DNA of 64,000 bases from Hungatella sp. UBA3048 (GTDB lineage: Bacteria; Bacillota; Clostridia; Lachnospirales; Lachnospiraceae): NCBI GenBank assembly GCA_002367105.1, contig DFCS01000044.1, forward strand, positions 106,140 to 170,139. The letters run 5' to 3'. Numbering within the stretch: the first letter of the stretch is position 1; every line of letters starts with the position of its first letter. Shown piece by piece: positions 56,864 through 64,000 of this stretch. The translations under genes and the position numbers were made by a program. A model generated the notes under the pieces. It did no database searches and was not told the origin of the DNA. It was given only the letters and a program-made list of their open reading frames with translations.

Positions 56864-58024
56864 ATGCAGTTTACAATCCCTCATTATTATAATAAATTCC
56901 GCTGTGTGGCCGGAGAGTGCCCGGATACCTGCTGTGCCGGCTGGGCCATCATGATCGATGATCTTACAAAGAAACGATACCAAATGCGAAAGGATGCTTT
57001 TGGCAGAAGGCTTAATCAGTGGATTGACTGGAAGAATGGCTCCTTTAAGCAGTGTAACGGCCGGTGCGCGTTTCTGAATAAGGATAATCTATGCGATATC
57101 TATAAAGAAGCCGGTCCGGGAATGCTATGCAAAACCTGCCGGGATTATCCAAGGCATATAGAAGAATACGAAGGAGTCAGGGAAATTTCTCTGTCCTTAT
57201 CCTGTGAGGAAGCTGCTGGTCTGATTCTTGGCTGTGAAGAACCTGTCCGTTTTCTTACAAAAGAGGACGAAAGGGAGGAGTCTTATCCTGATTTTGATTT
57301 TTTATTGTTTACCAAGCTTATGGATGCAAGGGATCTGATTTTATCCTTCCTGCAAAACCGTGACATGGATTGCCGATTGCGCACTGCCATGGCACTGGGG
57401 TTTTCTCATGATATGCAGCGGAGAATCAATGACGAAAAGTTATATGAGTTGGATGAATTGATGAAACGGTATCAAGGGACGGCCGGAACTGAGATCGTGG
57501 AAAAGAAAATGGCTGTCCGCAGGATAGAAGACAGGATCCGTTATAAAAAGATGAAGAAGTGGTTTTCTCTGTTTGGAAAGCTTGAAGTGCTTAATGAGAG
57601 CTGGCCCCAATATTTGGGAACTCTTAAAAGCATATTGTTTGATGCCGGTGCAGAAAGCTATGAGGAAAACAGGAATGCCTTTCACCGGTATTTGTTGGAG
57701 GATGAAGGCCGTAAGCGTCAATGGGAGCAGTGGAGCGAACAGCTTATGGTTTACTTTATCTTCACCTATTTCTGCGGAGCTGTTTATGACGAACATCCCT
57801 ATGCTAAAGTAAAGCTTGCCGCAGTGAGCACAATACTTATTCAGGAAATGGGCCAGGCGGTTTTTAAAAGAAATAACGGCAGCCTGGATTTTAAGGAATT
57901 TGTTCATCTGTCCCACCGGTTTTCCCGTGAGATAGAGCATTCGGATGTGAACCTTAATGAAATGGAACGAATATTCCGGACGGATAAAAGCTTTGGTCTG
58001 GAGGAGATTCTTCCTATGCTTTAG
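56864..58024 (+). CDS. Flagellin lysine-N-methylase (FliB) family protein
   Basis: 386 residues; ATG at 56864 with AGGAG upstream. The N-terminal half has the Cys cluster of FliB-type proteins: CVAGECPDTCCAGW (about 14-27), CNGRCAFLNKDNLCDIYKEAG and MLCKTCRDYPR, which may bind an FeS or metal site. Homologues N-methylate flagellin lysines in enteric bacteria; clostridial members occur also without flagella nearby, as here. So the substrate is open. Confidence 0.85.
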   Translation: MQFTIPHYYNKFRCVAGECPDTCCAGWAIMIDDLTKKRYQMRKDAFGRRLNQWIDWKNGSFKQCNGRCAFLNKDNLCDIYKEAGPGMLCKTCRDYPRHIEEYEGVREISLSLSCEEAAGLILGCEEPVRFLTKEDEREESYPDFDFLLFTKLMDARDLILSFLQNRDMDCRLRTAMALGFSHDMQRRINDEKLYELDELMKRYQGTAGTEIVEKKMAVRRIEDRIRYKKMKKWFSLFGKLEVLNESWPQYLGTLKSILFDAGAESYEENRNAFHRYLLEDEGRKRQWEQWSEQLMVYFIFTYFCGAVYDEHPYAKVKLAAVSTILIQEMGQAVFKRNNGSLDFKEFVHLSHRFSREIEHSDVNLNEMERIFRTDKSFGLEEILPML

Positions 58025-58070
58025 TGTTAATCATATTTAAACAAAGATAGAATTAATAGAACAATTAACA

Positions 58071-58117
58071 GGAGGTTTGAAAAGCATAACTTATGAAATT
58101 ATGCTTTTCAAACCTCC
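58071..58117. terminator. Perfect 19-bp inverted repeat between convergent genes
   Basis: GGAGGTTTGAAAAGCATAA (58071-58089) pairs perfectly with TTATGCTTTTCAAACCTCC (58099-58117), loop 9. Placed between fliB-like (+) and lrgB (-), so it may terminate in both directions although the flanking T tracts are short. Confidence 0.6.
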
Positions 58118-58191
58118 TGCTATTTTTGCAAGCCAATCCCTTCGCATATCAATCCCTTCCCAAGCGGAACTCTTTGGAATAGTAGAGAATA

Positions 58192-58902
58192 TTACAGGAA
58201 GTTGGAGAATACAGAAGCAAATATAACGGTACAAAGTCCGGAGGTCGCTATGGCAAGGCTGCTCATAGCCCCTTCGATTTCCCCCATTTCCAAGGCTTTT
58301 GTTGTCCCCACGGCATGGGAAGCAGAACCAATGGCAATGCCCTTGGCAATAGGGTCCGTTATTTTAAATACCTTGCATACGGCTTCCGCAATGATGCTTC
58401 CCTGGATGCCGGTGATGATGATACTGGCTACTGTTATGGTCACATATCCCTTCATTTCCTCTGAGATTCCCATTGCAATGGCTGTTGTAATGGACTTTGG
58501 CAGAAACGTAACATACTCCTGGTGATTTAAACCAAAGACCAAAGCCAAAAGGAGTACGGTGGTCATTGTGGTAAAAACCCCGGTCAGGGTTCCGGCTATA
58601 ATGGCTTTGGAATGCTTCTTAAGCAGTTCCATTTGGCGGTATAGGGGGATTGCCAGGCAAATGGTGGCTGGCGTCAGAAGATAGCTGATATATTTGGCGC
58701 TTTTATCGTACACCTCATAATCAATATGAAACACAGACAGAAATACCATGACAAAACAGATGGATATTAAAAGAGGGTTGAAGATAGCCCATTTGAATTT
58801 TTTCTTTAAACGGAGTCCCAGCTCATAACTTAATAGACTGAGCACCGCACCAAAAAATAAAAAATCACTTACTGTATTACTCATTTTTTTCTGCCTTTCC
58901 AT
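58192..58902 (-). CDS. lrgB: LrgB/CidB family membrane protein
   Basis: 236-residue membrane protein of the LrgB family, six to eight helices, with the conserved FLPKSITTAIAMGISEE and IAIGSASHAVGTTKALEMGE segments. With LrgA it forms the holin/antiholin-like or transport (pyruvate, glycolate) pair. Overlaps lrgA by 26 bases. Confidence 0.93.
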   Translation of the reverse strand: MERQKKMSNTVSDFLFFGAVLSLLSYELGLRLKKKFKWAIFNPLLISICFVMVFLSVFHIDYEVYDKSAKYISYLLTPATICLAIPLYRQMELLKKHSKAIIAGTLTGVFTTMTTVLLLALVFGLNHQEYVTFLPKSITTAIAMGISEEMKGYVTITVASIIITGIQGSIIAEAVCKVFKITDPIAKGIAIGSASHAVGTTKALEMGEIEGAMSSLAIATSGLCTVIFASVFSNFL

Positions 58903-59248
58903 TTCTGTCGTTTTTAATAAATAATTGAGTCACTTTTCCGGTTATTACCATCACGATGATTGTGGAAAGCAGGGTGATGACCAGAAAAGGAACTAAAATG
59001 GGCCGAAGTACGCCCCAGGAATCCAGAAGTCCGACGGCTGCCGGAATAAACATCAATGGCATGATGTCTATGAGAAATATGCTGACGTCCTCGACAGCCT
59101 CCAATGGAATCCATTTCTTCTTTAATCCGATCAGCATAATCAACAGACCATAAATGCTTGCGGGGACCGGAAGGGGGACAAGCAGATGTATGATTTCTCC
59201 TGCCAGAGATATAAATAGAATAATAGTGAATTGTCTGATGTATTTCAT
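58877..59248 (-). CDS. lrgA: LrgA/CidA family membrane protein
   Basis: 123-residue LrgA: four helices with PVPASIYGLLIMLIGLKKK and FIPAAVGLLDSWGVLR, the family signatures. First gene of the lrgAB unit; AAGGAGG before the ATG. No LytSR pair is adjacent. Confidence 0.92.
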   Translation of the reverse strand: MKYIRQFTIILFISLAGEIIHLLVPLPVPASIYGLLIMLIGLKKKWIPLEAVEDVSIFLIDIMPLMFIPAAVGLLDSWGVLRPILVPFLVITLLSTIIVMVITGKVTQLFIKNDRNGKAEKNE

Positions 59249-59293
59249 TACAAAGCCTCCTTAGTTTCCTTCCTGACTTTTCAACTATGGTTT

Positions 59294-59322
59294 ATCCTAA
59301 ACTTAAATTTAAGGCTTGTCAA
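59294..59322 (-). promoter_or_regulatory. Promoter of lrgAB
   Basis: Minus strand TTGACA (59317-59322) and TAGGAT (59294-59299), spacer 17. Confidence 0.55.
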
Positions 59323-59352
59323 ATGGTTTTATATTCATTAATAGTTTTTTTG

Positions 59353-59382
59353 TTGGTAAATTTAAGGGAAGCAAGGTATAAT
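59353..59382 (+). promoter_or_regulatory. Promoter of the PAP2 gene
   Basis: TTGGTA (59353-59358) and TATAAT (59377-59382), spacer 18. The leader contains a GCATTTG/CAAATGC hairpin near 59408-59430. Confidence 0.55.
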
Positions 59383-59491
59383 AGAGCAAGTGCCTGTTAT
59401 GGTGCTGCATTTGCCAAATGCCGCAAATGCGGTGCTTGGCTCATTGTTTTCATGGAATAATAGGAGAAGTATGATAAAGGAGTAAAGAATC

Positions 59492-60043
59492 ATGATGACT
59501 GGTACGGAATTTAGTATTTTGTATTTTTTACAATCGTTACATACTCCCTGGCTGGATGTGCTTATGAAGGAGATCACCAGTCTGGGAGATCACGGGATTT
59601 TCTGGATCCTCACCGGAGTTATTTTACTGTGTTTTAAAAATACGAGAATCATAGGCCTTTGTGTCATTTTATCCCTGGCAGTCGGATTTTTGGTTGGAAA
59701 TACGTTCCTTAAGAACGTGATTGCCAGAGAAAGGCCTTGTTGGATCGACAGCAGTGTACCCCTTTTAATTCATAATCCCAGAGACTATTCCTTCCCATCC
59801 GGGCATACCCTGGCTTCCTTTGAAGGAGCTGTGAGCATCTGGCTTTACAACCGGAAATGGGGAACGGCGGCCCTGATACTGGCAGCGCTTATCGGTTTTT
59901 CCAGAATGTATCTGTTTGTTCATTTTCCCACCGATGTACTGGGAGGGCTGATTCTTGGCGTTTTGATCGCTTTTTTGGTTCATTCCATCGTGGAGAAAGG
60001 AAGAAATTCTAAAAAAAATATTTGCTTTCCAGGAAATCTATGA
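59492..60043 (+). CDS. PAP2 family membrane phosphatase
   Basis: 183-residue lipid phosphatase. The three PAP2 motifs are complete: KNVIARERP, PSGHTLASF with the catalytic His, and RMYLFVHFPTDVLGG with the nucleophilic His. Five or six helices. Likely an undecaprenyl-diphosphate or phosphatidylglycerophosphate phosphatase; which one cannot be decided. Confidence 0.9.
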   Translation: MMTGTEFSILYFLQSLHTPWLDVLMKEITSLGDHGIFWILTGVILLCFKNTRIIGLCVILSLAVGFLVGNTFLKNVIARERPCWIDSSVPLLIHNPRDYSFPSGHTLASFEGAVSIWLYNRKWGTAALILAALIGFSRMYLFVHFPTDVLGGLILGVLIAFLVHSIVEKGRNSKKNICFPGNL

Positions 60044-60079
60044 TATACTGATGGCGTTACAAAATACAATATAATAATC

Positions 60080-60175
60080 GCAGAGTAGACCCGTGTGCGT
60101 TAAGTGCCAGCTGAACAGGGAGTTGTCAGCCGGACGAAAAGATTTTCTTGCGGTACACCGGTCGCATCCCGCTGC
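60080..60175 (+). promoter_or_regulatory. Tetrahydrofolate (THF-I) riboswitch
   Basis: Aptamer hallmarks in order: GCAGAGTAGA (closing stem with CTGC at 60172), GCGTTAAGTG, GAACAGGGAGTTGTC, GGACGAAAAG, GCGGT and GTCGCATCCCGCTGC. It lies 62 bases before the folT start with no terminator between, so translational control is likely. A folate aptamer before a folate transporter is fully coherent. Confidence 0.88.
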
Positions 60176-60236
60176 ATCAGAAGATAGGAATATTATCTCC
60201 GGTTGTAGTTTGAGGTCTGCAAAGGAGGTATTTTTT

Positions 60237-60809
60237 ATGAAAAAATTCGTCACTTTGTTCACCGATTCTTACAGAGAGCTGAAGTCTGTAAGAACCATTA
60301 CCACAGCCGCCATGTTTGGCGCAGTAGCAATTGTTTTAGGCATGTTTTCCATTAACATGGGAAATTACATCCGGATCAGTTTTGCCTCCATTCCCAATGG
60401 AATGGTTTCATATCTGTTTGGTCCGGTAGTTGGAGGCCTTTTTTCCGGAAGTATGGATGTGCTTAAATACCTCTTAAAGCCTACGGGAGCATTTTTCCCG
60501 GGACTGACACTGGTAACTGTTCTGGCAGGTATCATGTATGGCTGCATGTATTACAGAAAGCCGATCACCTTAAGAAGGGTCCTGGTTTCCAAGCTTTTAG
60601 TCATGCTGGTATGTAATGTGATTCTTAATACCATGTGTCTTTCTATCCTGTACGGAAAGGGCTTTATGGTACTTTTACCGGCAAGAGCACTTAAAAACCT
60701 GGTCATGTGGCCAATTGATTCCATGATTTTTTATTCCATGGCAAAAGCGCTGGATACCATGGGGGTTTTTAAAACAATCCGTAATGTCAGGACTGCGGGA
60801 ACAAAATAA
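60237..60809 (+). CDS. folT: Folate ECF transporter S component
   Basis: 190-residue membrane S subunit of an energy-coupling factor transporter. ATG at 60237 with AAAGGAGG 8 bases upstream. Helices about 25-50, 60-85, 95-115, 125-145 and 155-175; the family's FASIPNGMVSYLFGPVVGG segment is clear. Folate specificity is inferred from the THF riboswitch and family resemblance. The shared EcfAT module is not in the window. Confidence 0.92.
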   Translation: MKKFVTLFTDSYRELKSVRTITTAAMFGAVAIVLGMFSINMGNYIRISFASIPNGMVSYLFGPVVGGLFSGSMDVLKYLLKPTGAFFPGLTLVTVLAGIMYGCMYYRKPITLRRVLVSKLLVMLVCNVILNTMCLSILYGKGFMVLLPARALKNLVMWPIDSMIFYSMAKALDTMGVFKTIRNVRTAGTK

Positions 60810-60814
60810 AAAAC

Positions 60815-60853
60815 AAAGGCCTGTAGCGTCATTGATGACGGCACAGGCCTTTT
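60815..60853 (+). terminator. Terminator of folT
   Basis: AAAGGCCTGT pairs with ACAGGCCTTTT around an inner CGTCAT/ATGACG stem. Confidence 0.85.
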
Positions 60854-60988
60854 GCCAAGTCAATCGGGTAATCCCTTTTATCTTCCTTTGCGTTGCAAGT
60901 TCAGATAATATATATTATAATCTTAAGTGTTTGCATGTTGTGACGGGCACAGATAAGAATAATCAGATTAAGAAGGAATGATGGAAAA

Positions 60989-61807
60989 GTGGAAAAGAAG
61001 ATAAGGGCCATTTTTTTTGATATTGATGGAACGCTTCGGGATTTTCAAACAAAACAGATTCCGGACAGTGCAAAAGAGGCACTTTTGGAAGCCAGAAAGG
61101 CAGGACTCCTGCTGTTTATTGCTACAGGGCGCCATAAGCTTGAAATGGAAGAAGAAAACCTTCTGGAGGGAATTCCCTTTGACGGATATGTGACACTAAA
61201 CGGTCAGTATTGCTATTGCGGAGACAGGATCATATATGATCTGCCCATAGATCCTGTTGAAGTTGAGAAAACTTTAATGTTTTTGGAGAAAGAACCATTT
61301 CCCTGCATGTTTATGGAAGAGGACCGCATGTACATCAATATGGTGAACCATATAGTAGAAAAGGTCCAGTCGGATATCGGAACCAGGATTCCTCCGGTTT
61401 TAAATGTAGAACGGGCCAAAGACCAGCGTATTTACCAGTTAATACCTTATGTATCCTACGACATGGAGCAGAAGCTGAAGAAGTATCTTTGCGGCTGCGA
61501 GTTCATGCGCTGGCATGACGAGATGGGCTGTGATGTGATTCCCGCAGGTGGAAGTAAGTGGAACGGGATCCTGAAGATGGCAGAGCATTACGGCTTTTCT
61601 GCCGGTGAGATGGCTGCCATTGGCGACGGCAATAACGATATCTCCATGATAACCGGTGCAGGCCTTGGAATTGCCATGGGAAATGCCTCTGACGAGGTAA
61701 AGAGTGCGGCCGGTTATGTTACGGACTCGATAGAAACAGATGGCTTAAAAAAAGCCGTCTTCCATATATTAGACTATAATTTATTAGGAGGAATCATCAA
61801 TGAGTGA
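60989..61807 (+). CDS. Cof-type HAD-IIB phosphatase
   Basis: 272-residue HAD-IIB phosphatase from GTG at 60989. Motif I FFDIDGTLRD, motif II FIATGRHK, and the C-terminal IGDGNNDISMITGAGLGIAMGNA. The C2B cap lies between about 80 and 190. Likely acts on sugar phosphates or flavin/thiamin intermediates. It overlaps the Mrp gene by 8 bases. Confidence 0.9.
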   Translation: MEKKIRAIFFDIDGTLRDFQTKQIPDSAKEALLEARKAGLLLFIATGRHKLEMEEENLLEGIPFDGYVTLNGQYCYCGDRIIYDLPIDPVEVEKTLMFLEKEPFPCMFMEEDRMYINMVNHIVEKVQSDIGTRIPPVLNVERAKDQRIYQLIPYVSYDMEQKLKKYLCGCEFMRWHDEMGCDVIPAGGSKWNGILKMAEHYGFSAGEMAAIGDGNNDISMITGAGLGIAMGNASDEVKSAAGYVTDSIETDGLKKAVFHILDYNLLGGIINE

Positions 61808-62636
61808 GATAAATTGTACTCATAATTGTAATACCTGCCAGGAGAACTGCGGCAGCCGTGAGGAACAGGTGAGCTTTTTAGAACCCCTTAACCCTGCCAG
61901 CACAGTAAAAAAGGTAATTGGGGTAGTAAGCGGAAAGGGCGGAGTGGGCAAATCCCTTATCACGTCACTGATGGCTGTAGGCATGAACGGGAAAGGCTAT
62001 AAAACGGCAATCCTTGATGCGGATATCACCGGCCCATCCATTCCAAAGGCCTTTGGCCTTTCGGATTACGGTGTGGGCATGACGCCTAATGGCCTTATGA
62101 TTCCGGCTACCACAGCAACAGGAATTGAAGTGATGTCAGCAAATCTGATTCTGGATCATGAGACAGATCCTGTCATCTGGAGAGGTCCGGTCATTGCAGG
62201 GGCTGTGAAACAGTTCTGGCAGGAAGCCCTCTGGGATAATATTGACTACATGTTCGTGGACATGCCTCCGGGAACCGGAGATGTTCCCTTAACCGTATTC
62301 CAGTCCCTTCCTGTGGACGGAATTATCATTGTCACCTCCCCTCAGGAGCTGGTTACCATGATTGTTGAAAAAGCGGTAAATATGGCGAAAAAGATGAATA
62401 TACCGATTCTGGGGCTGGTGGAAAACATGAGTTATTTAATTTGCCCGGACTGTGGAAAGCAGATTTCAGTATTTGGGGAGAGCCGCGTTGATGAAGCAGC
62501 CAAAGCGAATGGTCTTGCTGTTCTGGCTAAAATCCCCATTGATCCACAGATCGCAGCCGCAGTGGATGGCGGTACAGTCGAGTATTTAGAGGTGAACTGG
62601 CTTAATGAGGCAGTTTCGGCAGCAGAGAAAGCTTAA
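61800..62636 (+). CDS. Mrp/NBP35 family P-loop ATPase (iron-sulfur carrier)
   Basis: 278-residue ApbC/Mrp ATPase for FeS cluster trafficking. The N-terminal Cys motif CTHNCNTCQENC (6-17) resembles the Nbp35 extension. The deviant Walker A is SGKGGVGKS (about 45-53), Walker B DMPPGTGD, and the C-terminal CPDC (about 219-222) binds the cluster. It would suit maturation of FeS enzymes such as the hydrogenase in this window, but that link is only a guess. Confidence 0.92.
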   Translation: MSEINCTHNCNTCQENCGSREEQVSFLEPLNPASTVKKVIGVVSGKGGVGKSLITSLMAVGMNGKGYKTAILDADITGPSIPKAFGLSDYGVGMTPNGLMIPATTATGIEVMSANLILDHETDPVIWRGPVIAGAVKQFWQEALWDNIDYMFVDMPPGTGDVPLTVFQSLPVDGIIIVTSPQELVTMIVEKAVNMAKKMNIPILGLVENMSYLICPDCGKQISVFGESRVDEAAKANGLAVLAKIPIDPQIAAAVDGGTVEYLEVNWLNEAVSAAEKA

Positions 62637-62662
62637 AGTAATGTAAGTTTCGAGGGATAAGA

Positions 62663-63373
62663 ATGAATATTAGCATGAACCCCAATAGTGAATTGAACCA
62701 GTCCATTGTGAATGTTCCCAATCTGGTTCAGGTTCCAGACCCGCTTATGAAGCAGGCATACCAGTTTCAGGAAGCTATGATGATGTATACCTGTGCCATC
62801 CGGGAGATCAAGACAAAGCTGGAGGTCCTAAATGACGAACTGTCAGTAAGAAACTCCAGAAACCCAATTGAAATGGTTAAATCAAGAGTAAAGAAGCCTA
62901 TCAGCATTGTGGAAAAGCTGCAGCGCAGAGGGCTGCCGGTTTCCCTGGAATCCATGATGGAAAATCTGGATGATGTTGCAGGAATCCGTGTAATCTGCTC
63001 GTTCCTTGATGATATTTATGCGGTGGCAGATATGCTGGCCCGCCAGGATGATGTACATATCATTGCCATTAAGGATTACATCCGCCACCCCAAAAAGAAT
63101 GGTTACCGCAGCTATCACATGATCGTAGAGATCCCTGTGTTCTTTTCCGACCAGAAAAAATGGATGAGGGCAGAGGTCCAGATCCGTACCATTGCCATGG
63201 ATTTCTGGGCCAGTCTGGACCACCAATTAAAATATAAAAAAGAAGTGGAAGAGTACTCCCAGGAAATCAGTGAAGAACTGCGGGAATGTGCGGACGTGAT
63301 TGCACAGACCGACGAAAGAATGCTGGGTATCAGAAAGAGAATAGAGGATCATGGAATTGAAATTTCCAAATAA
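62663..63373 (+). CDS. Small alarmone synthetase (RelQ/YjbM-type GTP pyrophosphokinase)
   Basis: 236-residue stand-alone (p)ppGpp synthetase, without hydrolase or TGS/ACT domains. Synthetase motifs: SVRNSRNPIEMVKSRVKKP (region with IPP/SIPIEK equivalents), DDVAGIRVICSFLDDIY, YIRHPKKNGYRSYHMIVE and EVQIRTIAMDFWASLDHQLKYK. Cytosolic. The single-gene unit ends in a strong terminator. Confidence 0.93.
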   Translation: MNISMNPNSELNQSIVNVPNLVQVPDPLMKQAYQFQEAMMMYTCAIREIKTKLEVLNDELSVRNSRNPIEMVKSRVKKPISIVEKLQRRGLPVSLESMMENLDDVAGIRVICSFLDDIYAVADMLARQDDVHIIAIKDYIRHPKKNGYRSYHMIVEIPVFFSDQKKWMRAEVQIRTIAMDFWASLDHQLKYKKEVEEYSQEISEELRECADVIAQTDERMLGIRKRIEDHGIEISK

Positions 63374-63383
63374 ATAAGAGAAG

Positions 63384-63424
63384 GGAGCAATTGGGGTTAA
63401 AACCTGCAATTGCTCCTTTTTTTA
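63384..63424 (+). terminator. Terminator of the alarmone synthetase gene
   Basis: GGAGCAATTG and CAATTGCTCC pair perfectly, loop about 13, then TTTTTTTT. Confidence 0.85.
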
Positions 63425-64000
63425 AGTTCTGTTTATGGGCTGGCGGGAAGAAAGGGGAAGGCTGACGGTAAAAATAGTTCCTGTTTCAAGACTGCTGGTC
63501 AGGTTAATCTTTCCCTTATGGTAGTCAACAATGGTCTTTGCAATGGAAAGGCCAAGTCCATAGCCTCCCTCCTTACGGACTCTTGATTCATCCGTCCGGT
63601 AAAACCGTTCAAAGACATGGATCTGCTCCTTTTCGGGAATAGGATCTCCCGTATTTTGAACGGTCAAGACGGCATAATGGGATGATTTCTTTAAGCTGAC
63701 AGATACGGAGCCATGTTTTCCTGCGTATTTGCAAGCGTTGTCCAGCAGGATGTTGATTACCTGCTTTAGCTGGACTTCAAAGCCTTCCAGGATAATGCCG
63801 GGATCAATTTTATTTTCCAGGTTCACCTTATTTTCAAAGGCAACGGATTCAAAAAGCAGGACTCCGTTTAATACGATGTCACTGAAATCAAGAGGAGCCA
63901 TTGCCGTCTGGGAGGCCTGGACGGCCCCAGTATCTGATCGGGCCAAAAAGAGCAGTTCTTCCACAAGCTGTTTCATGCGTTCAGCCTCTTCCTTTGTGTT
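63422..64000 (-). CDS. Sensor histidine kinase, C-terminal part (runs off the edge)
   Basis: The 192 C-terminal residues of an OmpR-group histidine kinase; the frame stays open to base 64000 and the phosphorylated His lies just outside. Seen: ERMKQLVEELLFLARSD (dimerisation helix), NILLDNACKYAG (N box), VFERFYRTDESR and GGYGLGLSIAKTIVDYHKGK (F/G boxes). The partner regulator must lie to the right of the window. Confidence 0.9.
   Translation of the reverse strand, partial: NTKEEAERMKQLVEELLFLARSDTGAVQASQTAMAPLDFSDIVLNGVLLFESVAFENKVNLENKIDPGIILEGFEVQLKQVINILLDNACKYAGKHGSVSVSLKKSSHYAVLTVQNTGDPIPEKEQIHVFERFYRTDESRVRKEGGYGLGLSIAKTIVDYHKGKINLTSSLETGTIFTVSLPLSSRQPINRT

Noticed and set aside
1..64000. 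CRISPR arrays, tRNA or rRNA genes
   Set aside because: No regularly spaced repeats and no tRNA cloverleaf or rRNA cores were seen on either strand.

Overview
The window reads as chromosome of a spore-forming, low-to-mid GC Firmicute of the Lachnospiraceae (Clostridium cluster XIVa; a Lacrimispora-like organism is my best guess, by inference only). Grounds: sporulation genes (SpoIID-like, SleB-like, YtaF, a split sigK with its recombinase), a dgt-dnaG-sigA-trmK-nif3 block, clostridial pyrBI, purO plus a stand-alone AICAR transformylase, RNase P RNA, and TTG/GTG starts behind strong AGGAGG ribosome sites.

Layout. 0-18.6 kb is core genome: SleB-like hydrolase, YhcH, pckA, HAD phosphatase, an HPr-like protein, a promoter-structured RNA-terminator unit that I take for 6S RNA, an AI-2E-type permease, a SpoIID/LytB protein, a subtilisin, an AraC regulator, then dgt-dnaG-rpoD-trmK-nif3-nucleoside kinase. 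18.6-20.6 kb is a gene-poor RNA-rich stretch: rnpB, then a candidate type I toxin-antitoxin locus (56-aa membrane peptide with a convergent antisense RNA) and an inverted orphan copy of the antitoxin RNA carrying a relic of a second toxin. 20.6-28.5 kb holds pyrBI, a MacB-type ABC operon with a CARDB-like secreted partner, and a ZTP riboswitch in front of purO and the AICAR transformylase.

28.5-35.0 kb is sigK, the late mother-cell sigma factor, split at codon 89/90 by a 5.78-kb skin-like element with an AATG core at both ends. Precise excision would rebuild a 210-aa SigK without pro-sequence. The element carries a SpoIVCA-like serine recombinase and, as cargo, a complete small [NiFe]-hydrogenase operon (maturation protease, HypA-like protein, cytochrome b5-like protein, small and large subunits). 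A hydrogenase on a developmentally excised sigK element is the most unusual observation here.

35.1-44.2 kb holds a dipeptide/oligopeptide ABC operon and a LicT-antiterminated PTS operon (EIIA-HPr-EIICB) with a textbook RAT site. 44.5-55.9 kb is a visibly AT-rich island: agrD-agrB, a class I lanthipeptide precursor with a glycine-rich linker and four C-terminal cysteines, LanB, LanT, LanC, a SunS-like family 2 glycosyltransferase, a small inverted-repeat element, and a convergent AgrC/AgrA pair. It reads as one quorum-sensing-controlled locus for a lanthipeptide that may also be glycosylated. 56-64 kb returns to core genes: ytaF, a FliB-like methylase, lrgAB, PAP2 phosphatase, a THF riboswitch with folT, a Cof-type HAD phosphatase, an Mrp ATPase, a small alarmone synthetase, and a histidine kinase that runs off the edge.
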